A DNA stretch of 64,000 nt from Argopecten irradians (Eukaryota > Mollusca > Bivalvia > Pectinida > Pectinidae), in the NCBI RefSeq assembly GCF_041381155.1, contig NC_091139.1, forward strand, positions 7,998,383 through 8,062,382. The letters are read 5' to 3'. A program made the translations under genes and the position numbers. The notes beneath the pieces were generated by a model that was given only the letters and a program-made list of their open reading frames with translations, did not search any database and had not been told where the DNA came from. Numbering within the stretch: the first letter of the stretch is position 1; each line of letters starts with the position of its first letter. Positions 11,770-24,239 of this stretch are shown here, piece after piece.

Positions 11770-12195
11770 TAAGTTAAGAACTGCTTCTAATATTCAGGCA
11801 AGTATTCCATTCTCTGATTGTTTTTGGGAAGAACGATTCGAGAGAGAATGGACTTTTCCGCCAGAAATGATTTGGAAGAATAGTATTTGTGTTTCTAAAA
11901 TTCGTAGTTTTGAGATGCGATGACGTTAAAATTGGACAAGTGTTTTTAGGTATGCTAGGGAGAATTTCGCTGCTTAATCTTATTTTATACATTTTATGTT
12001 TTTCTGTTTTTCCGTCCTACCTTTAAGATGTTTTTTTATTTCCCACGCCAATTCACACAGATGATTAGTATTGTTGGTGAATTTGTATTCATTTGTGCAA
12101 TATTAGTAACTGCCATTCGTTGAACACCTTCAATTAGGTATGTTTTCTGCTGGCTGCAGTTTATCAAATAATTATTTCCCATTTATTCCATAACA
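11770..12195 (-). mobile_element. LINE reverse-transcriptase tail, relic
   Basis: On the minus strand the segment FWRKSPFSLESFFPKTIREW matches the well-known C-terminal signature of non-LTR reverse transcriptase proteins (S-FFPRTIREWN). Upstream, EGVQRMAVTNIAQMN resembles the VQRRAARFV segment that precedes it in these proteins. The frame is interrupted and only the 3' end is present. It lies between two blocks of the same satellite. Confidence 0.55.
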
Positions 12196-12374
12196 GATCT
12201 AAGCATCGTTTTCATAAAGTGTTTCAAGACATGTATCGTGGTATGAAAAAGTAATATCATGCTCAATTGATCTTGAGTATTTTGTTTGCTTTTAACATGA
12301 TGTCCTGAAATATTGGGGATGCCAGTTCTGATTTCCCAACAAGGGATATACCTAATAATAAGGACAGTGATCAC

Positions 12375-12865
12375 GTTTTAATACTGGACAGTGGTCCATA
12401 AGAATGGGACAATGGTCCCATGATAATGGACTATGGTCCCATATTAATCAACAGTGGTCCTGATTATAATGGACTGGTCGGTCCCATTAAAAACTGGACA
12501 GTGGTTCACATTATTTATGGATCAGTGGTCCCGTAATATGGGACAGTGGCCCCATATTAATGATACAATGGTCCTATAATAATGACAGTGGCCCTATAAT
12601 AATGGACAGAGGTCTCTATAAAATAATGGGGACCAATGGCCTCGTAATAATGGACAATGGTCCTTTATAATTTCAAACACGTGGTCATGTAGTAAGGGAA
12701 AGGTGGCCACATGTATACGGGACAATGTACATTCATAAATATGGACAATCGGTCCAATATTAATGAACAGTGGGCCCCTGTTATAATGGCCCTGTAACCC
12801 AGTTAGAATGGATGTGGCACCGTACTAATGGACAATGGACCCCGTAATAATGGATCAATGGTGGC
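12375..12865. repeat. Tandem satellite, GGACARTGGTCCC family
   Basis: About 490 bp of diverged units of roughly 20-25 bp, each containing ATAATGGACAGTGGTCCC-like sequence. The core GGACNNTGGTCC is partly self-complementary. Many units differ by single-base insertions. Confidence 0.8.
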
Positions 12866-13114
12866 TGCATGGATACAACTCCCAAGGTGTACTTTGTTTA
12901 ATATAATTTACATATATTTACAACAAAGGAATAACACAATAGGTGAAATAAGTTGACAATCACTGGTTTTGTCAATAAATTAAAAATAGAGCATTATTTG
13001 ATCATGGTGTGTTTTAATCGTTCATTGTTCTAGTTGAAAATGAATTGCATTTCACTTAAAGCTGTAAACCAAATATCGTAAAGAATGTTTGTTTTTTTGA
13101 TTAGTTACGCATTA

Positions 13115-13395
13115 CAAACGCTCGTGGTTCCACCACCAAAACAGCTTTCCCCTGCCCATCCCAGACTGGACATCCGTCCTCCCAGACACCCACCCGAATC
13201 AGATATCACTGGCCTCATCCCCGTCACTATCGAACATTGGAGCCTACAGGATCAGGATAGCCCCATCCCACCATTGTCTGACCAGTCCCTTGACGTCACA
13301 TTGTCCAGTTTTCTGGGTCACAGCCACCAGTCATTCATGTGACAGGTACACGCCCACAGTATATATCCAAACTGACCAACGGGACATCCTGTGTC
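13115..13395 (-). pseudogene. Locus A: two-EGF exon relic
   Basis: Collinear with the locus B exon at 43,454-43,693 (GCPFGQFGYNC through CQSGWSGQSC). The matching motifs are present but split by small insertions, so no frame crosses it. Its place upstream of the lectin half-exons repeats the locus B exon order and shows that A and B share ancestry. Confidence 0.6.
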
Positions 13396-13399
13396 AAAA

Positions 13400-14260
13400 T
13401 GGAAGTTTCATCCTAAAGGCCTAGGTATTATGAATAAACCTGACGTTTTTAGAAAGATAAAACGATTATAAAAAAAGACTTACTGTTGGGGTGATAATAA
13501 TCTTTTTTCAATAATTATTATGACGGTCAACAGCGACAACGTGATCATTAACAGTCGCGTCCCTATTATGTGTTTCTGTATAGTTTATGATACGTCGAAT
13601 GACAAGATTTAAAAAACATGCTAATGTAAGTTACGATTGAGTTCAATACTTCTATCAGCCAGGTCCAACATTGGCTCTTTATATTTGCACCGTCACTAGT
13701 TAAAACAATCATCTTCAGCTACACGCATTGCTCCACATGAGTGTCTATGATGCTTTCCTGCTTTATACAACGGCGTCACGATTAGTCATTCTCTTTCGCT
13801 CACTATGTTTTCACTATTTACCCCCATATAATGTTTCATGATGCTTTCCTGCTGTCATACACCGTCACTATTAGAATTATATTCAGCTTACGGGTCTATA
13901 ACGATATTACCCCGATTGTGAACAATACTTCCCAGCACTAAATGTACTTACGTTCGCCATTTAACAGAATAGTATCCGAAACTAGAGTATGAAAGGAATA
14001 AATATATAAATACGTATTATGTTCTGTAGTTCCATAAAAATTCTCTCTTGGTTCATCTGATATACAAGTTACATATCAGTTACTGATGTTATTGTAGTAT
14101 CAAGGAAGTAAAAAGGTCACTAGTGCATGATATATGAGCTTTTTTTTGTTATAAGGAACGTAAAGCCGTTATCGAGTTTTGTGTCAATGGAGCTTTGGGA
14201 ATCTTAGTATATTTATTACAATCTTATAAAGATATTTTCGTATGATAACCGTTATATAGA
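13400..14260. other. No feature recognised
   Basis: AT-rich sequence. The upstream lectin 1 and signal-peptide exons expected for a complete locus A were looked for here on the minus strand and not found. Confidence 0.4.
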
Positions 14261-14269
14261 TACTTAGTT

Positions 14270-14835
14270 TAGGGTGAGGATACTCTGAGTTTTCTGTTAG
14301 GGTGGCGCTAAGTTAGGATTAGGATGAGGGATGTGTGGCGGTTAGGAGTTGAGGGGACTGAGTTATTGTTAGGAGTGTAGCGCTAGTTAGGATTGGAATG
14401 AGGGAAGCATGAGTGGCGGTTAGGGTGAGGTACTGAAGTTATTGTTAGGGTGATAGCCTAAGTTGGATTAGGATGACGGCTAAGTGTCGGTTAGGTGAAG
14501 GCAGAAGTTTAGGAGTTCGGGTTGAAGGACATAGTTAGGGTTTGAGTGAGGGCAATGTTATGTTATGAGTGAGCGCTTTAGGTTAGAATGAGGGTTGAGT
14601 TAGGGTTAGTTGAAGGTTGGGTAAGGGTGGGTGAACTGGTTAGGGTGAGGAACTGCGTAGATATAGAGGGTTAGGTTTAGGGTTAAGCTAGGTTAGCTAT
14701 TGTTAGAAAAAGGCTGAGAATTAGAAGGTTGGATGAGGGCTGAGTTAGGATTAGGGTGAGGGCTGAGTTAGGATTAGGGTGAGGGCGGAGTTATAATTAG
14801 AAGGGTGACTGAGTTAGGGTTAGGTATTAGGTTAT
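14270..14835. repeat. GTTAGG-rich tandem repeat
   Basis: About 560 bp of imperfect units with a core period of about 23 bp (gagttaggattagggtgagg). Perfect neighbouring units are visible near 14,740-14,790. It contains many TTAGGG and GTTAGG words, the animal telomere motif, but in a longer unit. Other units are disturbed by single-base insertions. Confidence 0.75.
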
Positions 14836-15009
14836 ATTGATTATATCACCTGGAGATAAGACACGTATTGCCTCCATCACGCCCGATGTGTGGAACCAAA
14901 CAAATGATAATATACCGTATTTAAATTTGGATACATTGTATATCAATTATGGTAGATCATTAAAGGTTGATCTTAGGCCATTATATTGTGTTATTTTTAG
15001 GAGTTGCAG

Positions 15010-15470
15010 AAGGGCGTGACAGAGTAGAATCTATTAAAGTTATATACAAATATCAAAAGTTGATAATTTTTTAGCCCCATTTTAGAATAGGGGCGTTCAA
15101 ATTGTATTTAATATATCACCTATTGCATAGTTCGTAAAATAACGACTAAAGTTGGTAAATCGTGATAGAATTTTGTCTTTCCTAATGCCCCTCCCTTTGA
15201 GCACCAGCCATTTTTTGGCTTGTATTGAGCAGGACCATGTAGAGAAAACGCAAAGGTACTGAATTTTCTGTTCGCCCTGGTACGAGTTCTAGGGCGTCTA
15301 TAAATTGGTAGTATTGCTACTGTTGGTAAGCGCTAGAAACAAGGATTGGGACGACTAGGCAAGTATGTTGTCAGTAATTTATTGGCGAGATATGTATAGT
15401 GGGGTGTATATAACATGTGTCTTCGGGCATGGTTCAGCTGATTATATACAGTTTTATAAAAAGGGCAATG
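15010..15470. repeat. Diverged direct repeat, copy 1
   Basis: About 450 bp collinear with 15,828-16,265. Shared landmarks in order are GTAGAATCTATTAAA, CCTATTGCATAGT, AAATTGGTAGT, GGGACGACT and a closing TATAAAAA-GGCAA segment. Likely two insertions or a local duplication of a dispersed repeat. No coding content was recognised. Confidence 0.65.
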
Positions 15471-15827
15471 TTTTTTAATCTTAAGATTAATAACGTATTT
15501 AGAAACAATTACGTATTGTTGAGGCTATAAATTTTAAAATGTTCAGTTGGCTTTACCCATGAAATACAAACTTTCATGTTCAATTATCCATTTGATGTTC
15601 GTTACATGTTTAGTTATTTAATTCAGTATGAGATAAGACACGTATATGAGACAATTTGAAAGGCAAACAAATGTTAACTTCACCGTTTTTATGTATAATT
15701 GGATGTCATTGTATAAGTGCCACCATCATTACGTGGAGTTGGATCTTTCTTGTAGCCATGGGTAGATTTTAAGAGTGTTTGCAAATGTTTATCTATACTG
15801 ATATGACGCAGATTCACCCGGCAGTCC

Positions 15828-16265
15828 TGACAAGTAGAATCTATTAAATATACAAATATCAGGGAAGTTGCGGATTTTTGGCCCTGCAGGTAGGGCGTTA
15901 GAATTGTACCTGGGCGTTCTAACCCTATTGCATAGTAGATAAAAAAGACCCGACAAAATTTAGGATCTTATCTTTTCTTTCCTAATTGCCTGATTGGCAC
16001 CGCCTCACTTTTTCCTTGTTTTTTATTTCGCCCATGTGAGGGGAAGGCTCTAACTGTTAAATGTCCCCCCTGGTAGACACACCAAAGTCTTAAATTGGTA
16101 GTTTTTTAAAGGTATCCTGCTCAGCGCTCAAGTGCAAACAAGATTTGGGACGACTGGTTTTAATATATGTCAGTATCATGTGACCGGTGTCAACATGGGT
16201 GTGTTGCTTGGTGTTTCGGCGGCATTTTCAGTGATATAGCACTATAAAAATCGGCAACAGTTCCA
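15828..16265. repeat. Diverged direct repeat, copy 2
   Basis: Second copy of the repeat described for 15,010-15,470. It ends in GATATAGCACTATAAAAATC, which I believe occurs widely in bivalve repeats. That last point is from memory. Confidence 0.6.
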
Positions 16266-16279
16266 CTATACTCAAAGAA

Positions 16280-17480
16280 GTCTTGACAACATGTAGTAAC
16301 TGAATCTACTAGTTGGGAGCGAGTAAATTCTGAAACCCGTAGGCCAGTACTGAAAAAAACACAAACTTTCTGTAATTGTCTGATATGGGAAATTGTTGTT
16401 ATTTAATAGTATTGAAGTACAATGACATATAAACTAAAATTTGTTAGTTTCAATTTTTTTTCTACAATTTCATATCATCTTCTTCAACAGTTTCAAAAAA
16501 CTACAATTTTTTGAAGTTTTGTTATTTTCTTGTCGATAAAACTGCCAGCATAACATGGCGACACAAAACTTGCAACTCCAGCAGGGGTTATACCAACTAA
16601 GACTTTATCAATGTTTGAGAATTTGTAGTTAGAGTACAACAAGATTTAGCAATTGTGACTTAATGTTGATTTAGTATTTCCAACTAAGTCGTATGTTAAG
16701 GAAAAATTTTTTTTTCTTTTTTTAAACATTAGGAAACAGTTATCAATTCAAATTCAATTGACATGGATTGGAAGTCAAATGTGCACATGTTAAACTGAAG
16801 GAATTACTACGTTTATCTATATTTTTTAAAGTTTTTCGACCATAAAAAGTTATGGAACATGTTACCAAGGCTTGCAAACATTTAGACAACATTTTCAAAA
16901 CCAATTTCAATTGTAATTACCAAGTCCTTATATAAAAAAAAAAACTGATATACCCATTAAAGTTTCCTCTTTTCTATCATGGATCCAGGTTTTTCTGTTA
17001 CATGTTTGTTGATTGTTCAATATGCTTTTGTGTAATGCACAGAATTTTCATCCCAATGGTTTATCTGGTATTCTAATTTATTATGTTAAATATCTTCTCG
17101 CCAAGATCCCCCTCTAACAATAAATTCTTAACCAAGGTAAAAGAATTGTCATTTTACATCTTGTTAAAATTCAAAATTAACCAAAGATCAAGTTTAATTA
17201 TGTCTTGGACCATCTTAACATTTATATGGGCATTTCACTGATGATGCTGTGTCTTTATAGTGTTAGACCAAAAATCATAATTTTTTTAAATTTGTTTTTT
17301 GAATTTCTTTCTTTAAAATATGTAATCTTGAAAAATTCTGTTTTCCCATGACAATGTTACTCGCTTCCTCCTCTTATAAAACTGGTAATTCTGTCCTCTT
17401 ACCAATATGACATGTTTTCTGCCAAGCTCTTTTATTGTCACAAATGCCAATACGGAAATGTTAAATGAAAGATGGAAATC
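16280..17480. other. No feature recognised
   Basis: AT-rich, with no long frame, terminal repeat or tandem unit that I could support. Confidence 0.45.
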
Positions 17481-17483
17481 CTG

Positions 17484-17909
17484 TTAAAACATTGTAACCT
17501 CTTCGTCATTGTCCTTGATGTCTTCTATGGCAATATTCGGTTTTACAAAACTGGACAATAAATACATCACATAGTATTCTTCAGAATGGATCTGATTTTA
17601 AAGTGTACCTTGGAAAATTCCTCTGTTGTGAGAATTAGAGAAACGTTCATCATTTGTACATTTCTTTGTTAAATAGATGTTGAATATGTTTCCTCTGAAA
17701 ATTGAGCCACCATAGTCATACAGCATTAAAACAGATGTATATGTTTCAGAAAATGATGCATTGAACACAAAGAATTCTCGCATTCTCTTTGAGATTCAAG
17801 AAAAGTCCAACTCTCATTTTCTGTAGTATCCGACAACAACCACATGATCCGTCAATGAACTCTCTTCTATAGACTTGAGGGGTACACAAATTGCATTGTC
17901 TCCTAACAG
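17484..17909 (-). pseudogene. Unrecognised coding-like segment, broken
   Basis: Behind a good TTTCAG acceptor at 17,910 the minus strand reads LLGDNAICVPLKSIEESSLT, then DHVVVVGYYRK. Further open pieces follow (FFVFNASFSETYTSVLMLYD; EEYYVMYLLSSFVKPNIAIE with an acidic end). Composition looks like real protein, but the frame is interrupted. The family is not recognised. It may be the 3' end of an old gene or part of an unidentified element. Confidence 0.35.
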
Positions 17910-18019
17910 CTGAAATAAACAAATACCAGATTTCAAAAATGTATTGAAATATAAATATATAATAAATAAAAATTGCAATAATATAACCGTTTTATATGTT
18001 GAACACACTACCCACACTC

Positions 18020-19930
18020 TTTGGTGTTGAATAGCGTTATGGGCGGAAATATCAATTTTATCATTAACTAGGTGTTTTTAAGAGATTTTTGTCCTCAGTT
18101 TTTTTGTGAGAAAGTGAAAACCTCCCCCCCTTAACTACTGGATATGCATGTTTACAGTGGACAACATTTTGTTGGCATTACATCATAACAGTTGTATTGC
18201 AATGTGTTTAATATTAAAACTACTAAATTGATAGAGCTTGAATTTTTCCTTAACAGTGAATAGGCTGTATTTGTTAAACCTATTTATGCATTAAGTTACA
18301 AAGGTGAAGGGAAAATCAAAACATGACAATTTTTTTATGTAAGTGATATACAACACGTAAAAGATAAAACAGACGAATGAAAAACACATGTGTTCACGTA
18401 AACGCGTTGCGTGTGGCCTCGTCATAAACACTGACGTATGTTAAGCTATACAGTAGGCCTTACGGTGTGTACTTTGTACCAAAACGTGCCGACAAATCAT
18501 GTCATGTGAAATTGCTTACCCGATTTGTTTAGAAAGACTTTCTGGGAAAATATTTGCTTGGGTAGTTGGACTGGATTCTGATTGGACCAGATTTCCCTTC
18601 GAAATGCTCACTACAAAGGCGCCGTTGTGGTTTAAGGTTAACCCCTAAAGACGCTGCTCCCCCTTTGATATCTTGGGGGAGGAACCAAGGAAGGTGCTTA
18701 CTTGGTGCCTGACCTAGGGGAGGAACTCAAGGAAGAGGACCCAGGCCCCTGTGTCATTGCTGGTGCCCACAACGTCAAAGCGGTTTGGGAAAACTCATGG
18801 GGCCCTGCCTGGACCCAGACGTCCTTATTGATATTCCAGAAGTACAAAGTGTGATATAAAGTGCCCGGATGAACTTTGATGTGATAAGTGTCGGGACATC
18901 GGGGTGTTGTTTTTGAGGGCTCAGCAACTTTAACCCCCTGTGCTTGATTCCAGAGAATTTTTAGTGTTACACAAGGAAAACATTATAGTTTGGGCCCGAT
19001 CGGGCAGGGTAGTTACCCCGAACCGCACACATGGTCAGACTTAATTAGTTTGGGAGGGAGCTATATTAGGTAATGGGAAAAGTCTCTGGTCGACCCCAAA
19101 TTTTCATTCGAGTTGGGTTAAGTAAAACCATAAGAGTGGCTTCCCCAGTCTTTTAGGATCGTTTAGGGCCCGGTGGAAAACTTTGTTTTGTTAACTGTAT
19201 GTTTTTGTATTTTTGTATTTTGTTTCCATAATGTCATTTTTTTCCCCTTTAATTTTAAAAATCGTGTAAAAAGGAGGTGGTGTCCAAGGCAGGAAAAAAA
19301 TTATCTAAGGGTACTTTTCTGATTTTGGAATTGTCTAAAGTATAGAGGTAATTTGACTTGGTTAAAAGACTCTCGGGACATTGTTCTGGTTTTATTTTTT
19401 TTTTTTATAAATGCTGGAATCTTGTGAAACCCACAAGGTTAATAACTGCAAGGGATTATTACGTTTATCTATAATCTTAAAGTTTTCTTGTATGGAGTTC
19501 CGGGTCATAGAGCTTAAACATTTTTCTGCCTTGGAAAATTATTCAACTCTCTAAGTTATGTTTGGTGGTGTCTAAATTTGCACAGTGGAAAGTGTAACGC
19601 GTGCAAATATATTATGTTAGGGGTAAAATTAATTGCTGATTGATGTCCATTTCACAATAACAATTTTATTGTCTCACCATTGTAATACTCGACAACATCT
19701 TCTAATATACATTTATTGCAAAAGTAAGCAAGAGTGCCTGTTACAATTTGTGAGCACCCATTTCTGCGCTGAAATTCTCCAGTCTGCTCCGAGGTCACTT
19801 GGCATTTGAACATACGTCAGGTGGGAGTACAAATATATATATACGAGGCATCTGCAGTTGATTGCTAGGGCTGTAAAACAAGTATACAAAGAGAAAGAAA
19901 TACAAAAGAAAAGGAATGAAAATCAACCAT
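18020..19930. other. No gene recognised
   Basis: The stretch 18,560-19,050 is more GC-rich than its surroundings (runs of GGGGGAGGAAC, GGCCC), has many small T- and G-runs, and has no frame. It may be an old repeat. Nothing else was supported. Confidence 0.4.
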
Positions 19931-19938
19931 GCCCTAAG

Positions 19939-20206
19939 CTATATAGTCACTTCTAAACGGATGTGATTGATGTACTCGTAGAGAAAATAAGTGATATTAC
20001 AGGTGAGCTGAGTATTGAATTTTGCTAGCCACCAGCTACTACCTATACCAAGGGCACGTAACTCATGTGACTCTCTGAGCTGTCTGGGGGTTTCATAGCT
20101 TGTCTCCGACAATACTACATTTGATACAACAGATTTGGTTATAGTGAATGTTTTCGTGTACATACCAGTGGTGTTACAGAATAAAGATGTTGTGATAATT
20201 AAATAT
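19939..20206 (-). CDS. Unrecognised terminal coding exon
   Basis: This open segment of 88 codons follows a CCCCAG acceptor and ends in TAG. It includes SLFCNTTGMYTKTFTITKSV, SETSYETPRQLRESHELRAL and GSSWWLAKFNTQLTCNITYF. It has two N-glycosylation sequons (NTT, NIT) and two cysteines, compatible with a secreted or extracellular domain. I do not recognise the family. Upstream exons were not identified. It lies downstream (minus strand) of the last locus B EGF exon, so it could be a separate gene or an alternative end of B. Confidence 0.45.
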
Positions 20207-20639
20207 CTGGGGAAAAAAAAGAAAACATAAGAGAAATAAAAGATAAAGAAAATACTTGTGAATTGGTTAATGGAAATTCATAGATTTGCACAGTGATTCC
20301 TTGATGAAATATAATGATTTCGTTGTTTTAACCTTTGATGGACTGGCATTGTGGTTATTTAGCAAAAATATTAGTATTGAACATTTTAGGGATAATTACT
20401 AGGTGATACTTGTACAGGTTCTATACTTGTGATGTGATATATTGTGTACTGGCATTGGGATGATTGTTATTTTTTTTAATTCCCCATTCCACTTCAGTAT
20501 ATTTGTTATATAGAGAGTCCACCTCCTTTGTTTTTGGTACCATGTTATGCAATTTATTTTATTTTTTTTTTTTTTTTTTTGTTATGATTGCGATTTTGGC
20601 CAGTGAGGATTAATTTAAAGATTATGACATGTTCTATCT

Positions 20640-21180
20640 CCTGCTTAGAATGGCCGCGGTATGTTGATGCATTTCCGTCCTCTGTAATTGTAGGAAGTTC
20701 TTACATTATTTTTTTTTTATTTTTTTTTCTTGCAGTAGGTTGTTAGTGGCTGCGGGTCGCATCCTGTCTAGGTGGTTGGGGGGACAATATACAACCTTGG
20801 TGGGCTTTTTTTTTTTCTTTTTTTTTTCCTTAGCTCACTTTTCTTTATTAAGGCATGTTTGTCTTTGTGCAAAATTTTGGGTTTTATTTTTTCCTCGGAT
20901 TATCTCCCTTTATTAAGAGATGTTTGACTTTGTGAACTTAAGGTTTTTCTTTCCATAAATTACCTCCCCTTGATTGGTTGTTTAAAAATCTAGTAGTTTT
21001 TTTTTCATTCTATGTTTATTCAAGTTCGAGTTCGTGAACTGGATCTTACTTTTCGCTTTAAATGTTTCAACTTTTGTTAGGAACTTTTCTTTTTTCCAAA
21101 TGATCTCCCTAAGATCAGTTTTACGGCTACGGGTCGCAGCCTGTCTAGGTGGTTGGGGGGATATGTTACGAAGCTGCGGT
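20640..21180. repeat. Local duplication with T-rich spacers
   Basis: The word GTCTAGGTGGTTGGGGGGA occurs at about 20,758 and 21,143, each after a GGCTRCGGGTCGCA start. Between them, TTATTAAGRNATGTTTGNCTTTGTG is repeated at about 20,848 and 20,912. Long T runs surround them. Confidence 0.6.
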
Positions 21181-22070
21181 GCGCTCCGTTGCTATATTTT
21201 CCGGAAATTATATTAACTGAGACTTTGGCGGGAATTTGCTGGGACACAAGATCTCGGGACTGCGCCGAGACTTCAGTTTTCTACCGGGCCTTGAGAGGTG
21301 AGGGTTGTGTTTCTGAATCCTATGTAATTTTTATATATTTCGTCGCCCATCCTTTCCCTAATTTGCTGTTATCGTATAGTATGGAAATGCATTAACATTA
21401 CTGTGTGTGCAGTCGATATTTTTGCTATGTTTTTGAGTTTTAAATACTTGTGAAATTGTGCAATGTGGACTTGGCATGTCTCGCTTTTAGACGGGTTTCG
21501 ATAGTAATTAAAAGTCTCCATTCTTGTGTTGAGAGCCGTTGGCAGGCTGTAAAAAGAGTGGAGCCTCCATGTGTTGAGTTTCGGGGTTAACCGTTAAGGA
21601 GATATTTTGAGAATCTTCGCTGGAGAACGGTGGTGTTTGTTATACTATCGATAATCGGCCCGGTGTGTGGGCGTCACGTGCTCGGTCGTTCATTGATGGG
21701 TAGGAGTTAATTCTGATAGCGAAAAACGTGAGAATATTAGCAGCAAAACTTCAATTACACACTACTTCCCACTGAGCCACGCGGGTATTTTCTTGTTGTC
21801 GACTTTACTTATGTTTAATATTAATAAACTGTAAAATGAATTTGATGTCGCCCATTATCCATACTCACTAGTACCTTTGAATATTATAGCGAGACATAGG
21901 AAGGAATCTGCAAGCTAACGCGGCAGTCGAACCCAGAGCAAAACAAATTAATTGTATCATTCTTACTATATGCTAATGACTACAGTCGTAGCAAAACAAG
22001 TCGTTACAAATATACCGTAGTCTCCCAAAACACGCACCTCGCACAACATACACGCAAACACACCGCATAC
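21180..22070. other. No gene recognised
   Basis: Mixed-composition DNA (GC-rich around 21,500-21,700) without a convincing frame or inverted ends. Nothing further is supported. Confidence 0.35.
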
Positions 22071-22074
22071 ATGG

Positions 22075-22135
22075 GAGGCCGTCCTTACATGACCATAGCT
22101 GTTAATAGGACGTTATTTAATCAAACAAACAAAAT
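22075..22135. repeat. Tail of a dispersed mollusc-type repeat
   Basis: The segment CTGTTAATAGGACGTTATTTAATC followed by CAAACAAACAAA resembles the common 3' tail of SINE-like repeats in molluscs (TTAATAGGACGTTAAAC plus a CAAA run). Recognition is from memory. The SINE head is not evident. Confidence 0.4.
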
Positions 22136-22139
22136 TGCG

Positions 22140-23460
22140 GATAGATAGTGTTAATGTCATTGAATACGTTAAAGAAAAAAGTATTTATAAATCTCACCGT
22201 AAAATACTAACATAAATGTTATATATTTATCATACAAGTGTATGTGATGTTGTATAACAAGTAGGATTCCTTCAGAACCCTTAAACAACGACACCTAAGA
22301 CGAGAGTTATATATGTAATATACCATTACGCAGTATAACACACACATTACAACACCGTATTTCCAAACCAAGTTAAGATGAAAAAAACAAACATATACAT
22401 ACGTGAAGAATGTACTATATGAAGAATTCCTAAGAAAATCGCTAGGAGAGTGTTGTAATATCCCATAATTTTCATGATAAATATTCCCTTGAACACATCC
22501 GATCACTTCATTATGTCTTATTGTAGATATATTATTTGTAATGATTACAAGGAAGTAAAATTCCTCCATTACACTATATAGAGAGGGACCAGTAAGGCCA
22601 CATTATCGAAACCGTTATCTGATGTTACCCTACCCTTATCCCGCAGGAATTCCGTATTTTTACATACCGCCACAGCTCAATGTTGTGACCGTTATCTTGT
22701 GATTTGTACACGGGTGGATAATGTTATCTTAGTGTAGTATCATGGCGGATATAAAAAGAGACTATAATGTTTAAGTTAAATTATAAATATCCATTATACA
22801 GTGTGCTATATTTTAATAGAAAGTAGACAAAGAGAATAAATGAAAATATAAATGCATATAAAAAGTTTTGTAATATGAACGCTTTACACATTTTTATCTA
22901 GTGATTTAACTTTCTTTATTGTGATTCCATACACTCTGTGTTCTGTGTACTTATAAACTATGCCACTGTTATTTATCTATTCCAACAAATAAACTACTTT
23001 AATTCCACTTAACTACTTTATTAGAAAAGGGATTGTTGAAACCATAGCATTAAGGATTAACAATATGTAACAAGAAGCCCTTTGATTTATTGGCGTTACC
23101 TACTGATATCTTTGAAAATCAAGTCTCAACCTCGGAAACATACCTTAAAAATGATAATATTAAACAAAACATTTTTTTATGGAATTTTAGATTTTGAGAA
23201 AATTCGCGATACTTACATGTATACAAATCCATTGGGTTTATCAATAATTATATATGGATACATCATATAAAGCTCGCAATTCGTAAAAAAACATATTTTG
23301 TTTAAAAAAAAACGTGTGCTATTAAAGAATCTAAAATTAAATATAGCGAGCTTACAGTATTATAGCATCTTGACCAAAATTACATAGAAATATCAAAATC
23401 GTTTTATCGAGATATTCAGTAACGCACTCACACTTAACAGTGTATGACCCGTATATTCGT
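22140..23460. other. No gene recognised
   Basis: AT-rich. The 116-codon minus frame at 22,219-22,569 has low-complexity, hydrophobic content and no family signature, so it is not called as a gene. Confidence 0.4.
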
Positions 23461-23463
23461 CCC

Positions 23464-23727
23464 TTACTTCCATAATAATGATAATGTATAAAATGTACCA
23501 CTGAGCCCTCCCGCGTCTGAGGGTTTCGAGTTAGAAATACCATTGTGAAAACCAGTTGCTAGGTACTGACCACAGGTGAAACACGTGTACTCCTCATATC
23601 CCTCTGAACTATGGCTCTTGGACAGTGGACCGATAAAAGCTACTTCAAAGTGAGGAATCCTCGATGACCGTTTAAAATAAAATCCTAAGCCATTATCAAA
23701 ATGATAGAAATAGAGTTCGTTTAATAA
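23464..23727 (-). other. Possible coding exon, unrecognised
   Basis: An open frame of 87 codons without an ATG, including KRSSRIPHFEVAFIGPLSKS and YEEYTCFTCGQYLATGFHNG. A GTAAGG donor falls at its 3' end and a CTTAG acceptor lies inside (about 23,681). Composition looks protein-like, but no family is recognised and neighbouring exons are unknown. It could be chance. Confidence 0.22.
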
Positions 23728-24239
23728 TTAAAAATTTAGCTCGTTTTAAAGCAACATATTACATTACAAAAGTTAAAATATAACCATAAATTTCTGTGAA
23801 CGAAGTCTTTTTTCAATAACTTCAGTTCATTCTTTTGATTTCACAACGATTGACACACCGAAGAACTATGCGTTAAATAAACTACGTTAACGTATTTTGT
23901 ATCGAATTACTGAGAATATTATCGTACCAAAACATATTAAAGCCAGTGGCATATGCTGTTCTCTGAGTTTAGTTACTTCTAGCACACAATGATAGCCGCT
24001 ATTTCAAACGATTATACTTACATTTAGGTAATTCGTCCTCACTCCACAATTTGACATTCCGAACCTGATATTAAATCTAAAAAAAAAATTCAATCCATTA
24101 TAGTCCACACCACTTACTACAGTACGCAGAGTATATTGTGAATAGTGCGTTATACTATATTCAAGGATTATACATACATACAATAATAACAACAATAAGC
24201 ATACAATATGTAACAGGGTGCAGGATTTACAATAATTTT

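Noticed and set aside
22219-22569. 116-codon minus-strand frame as a gene
   Set aside because: Low-complexity hydrophobic content, no splice context and no family match.
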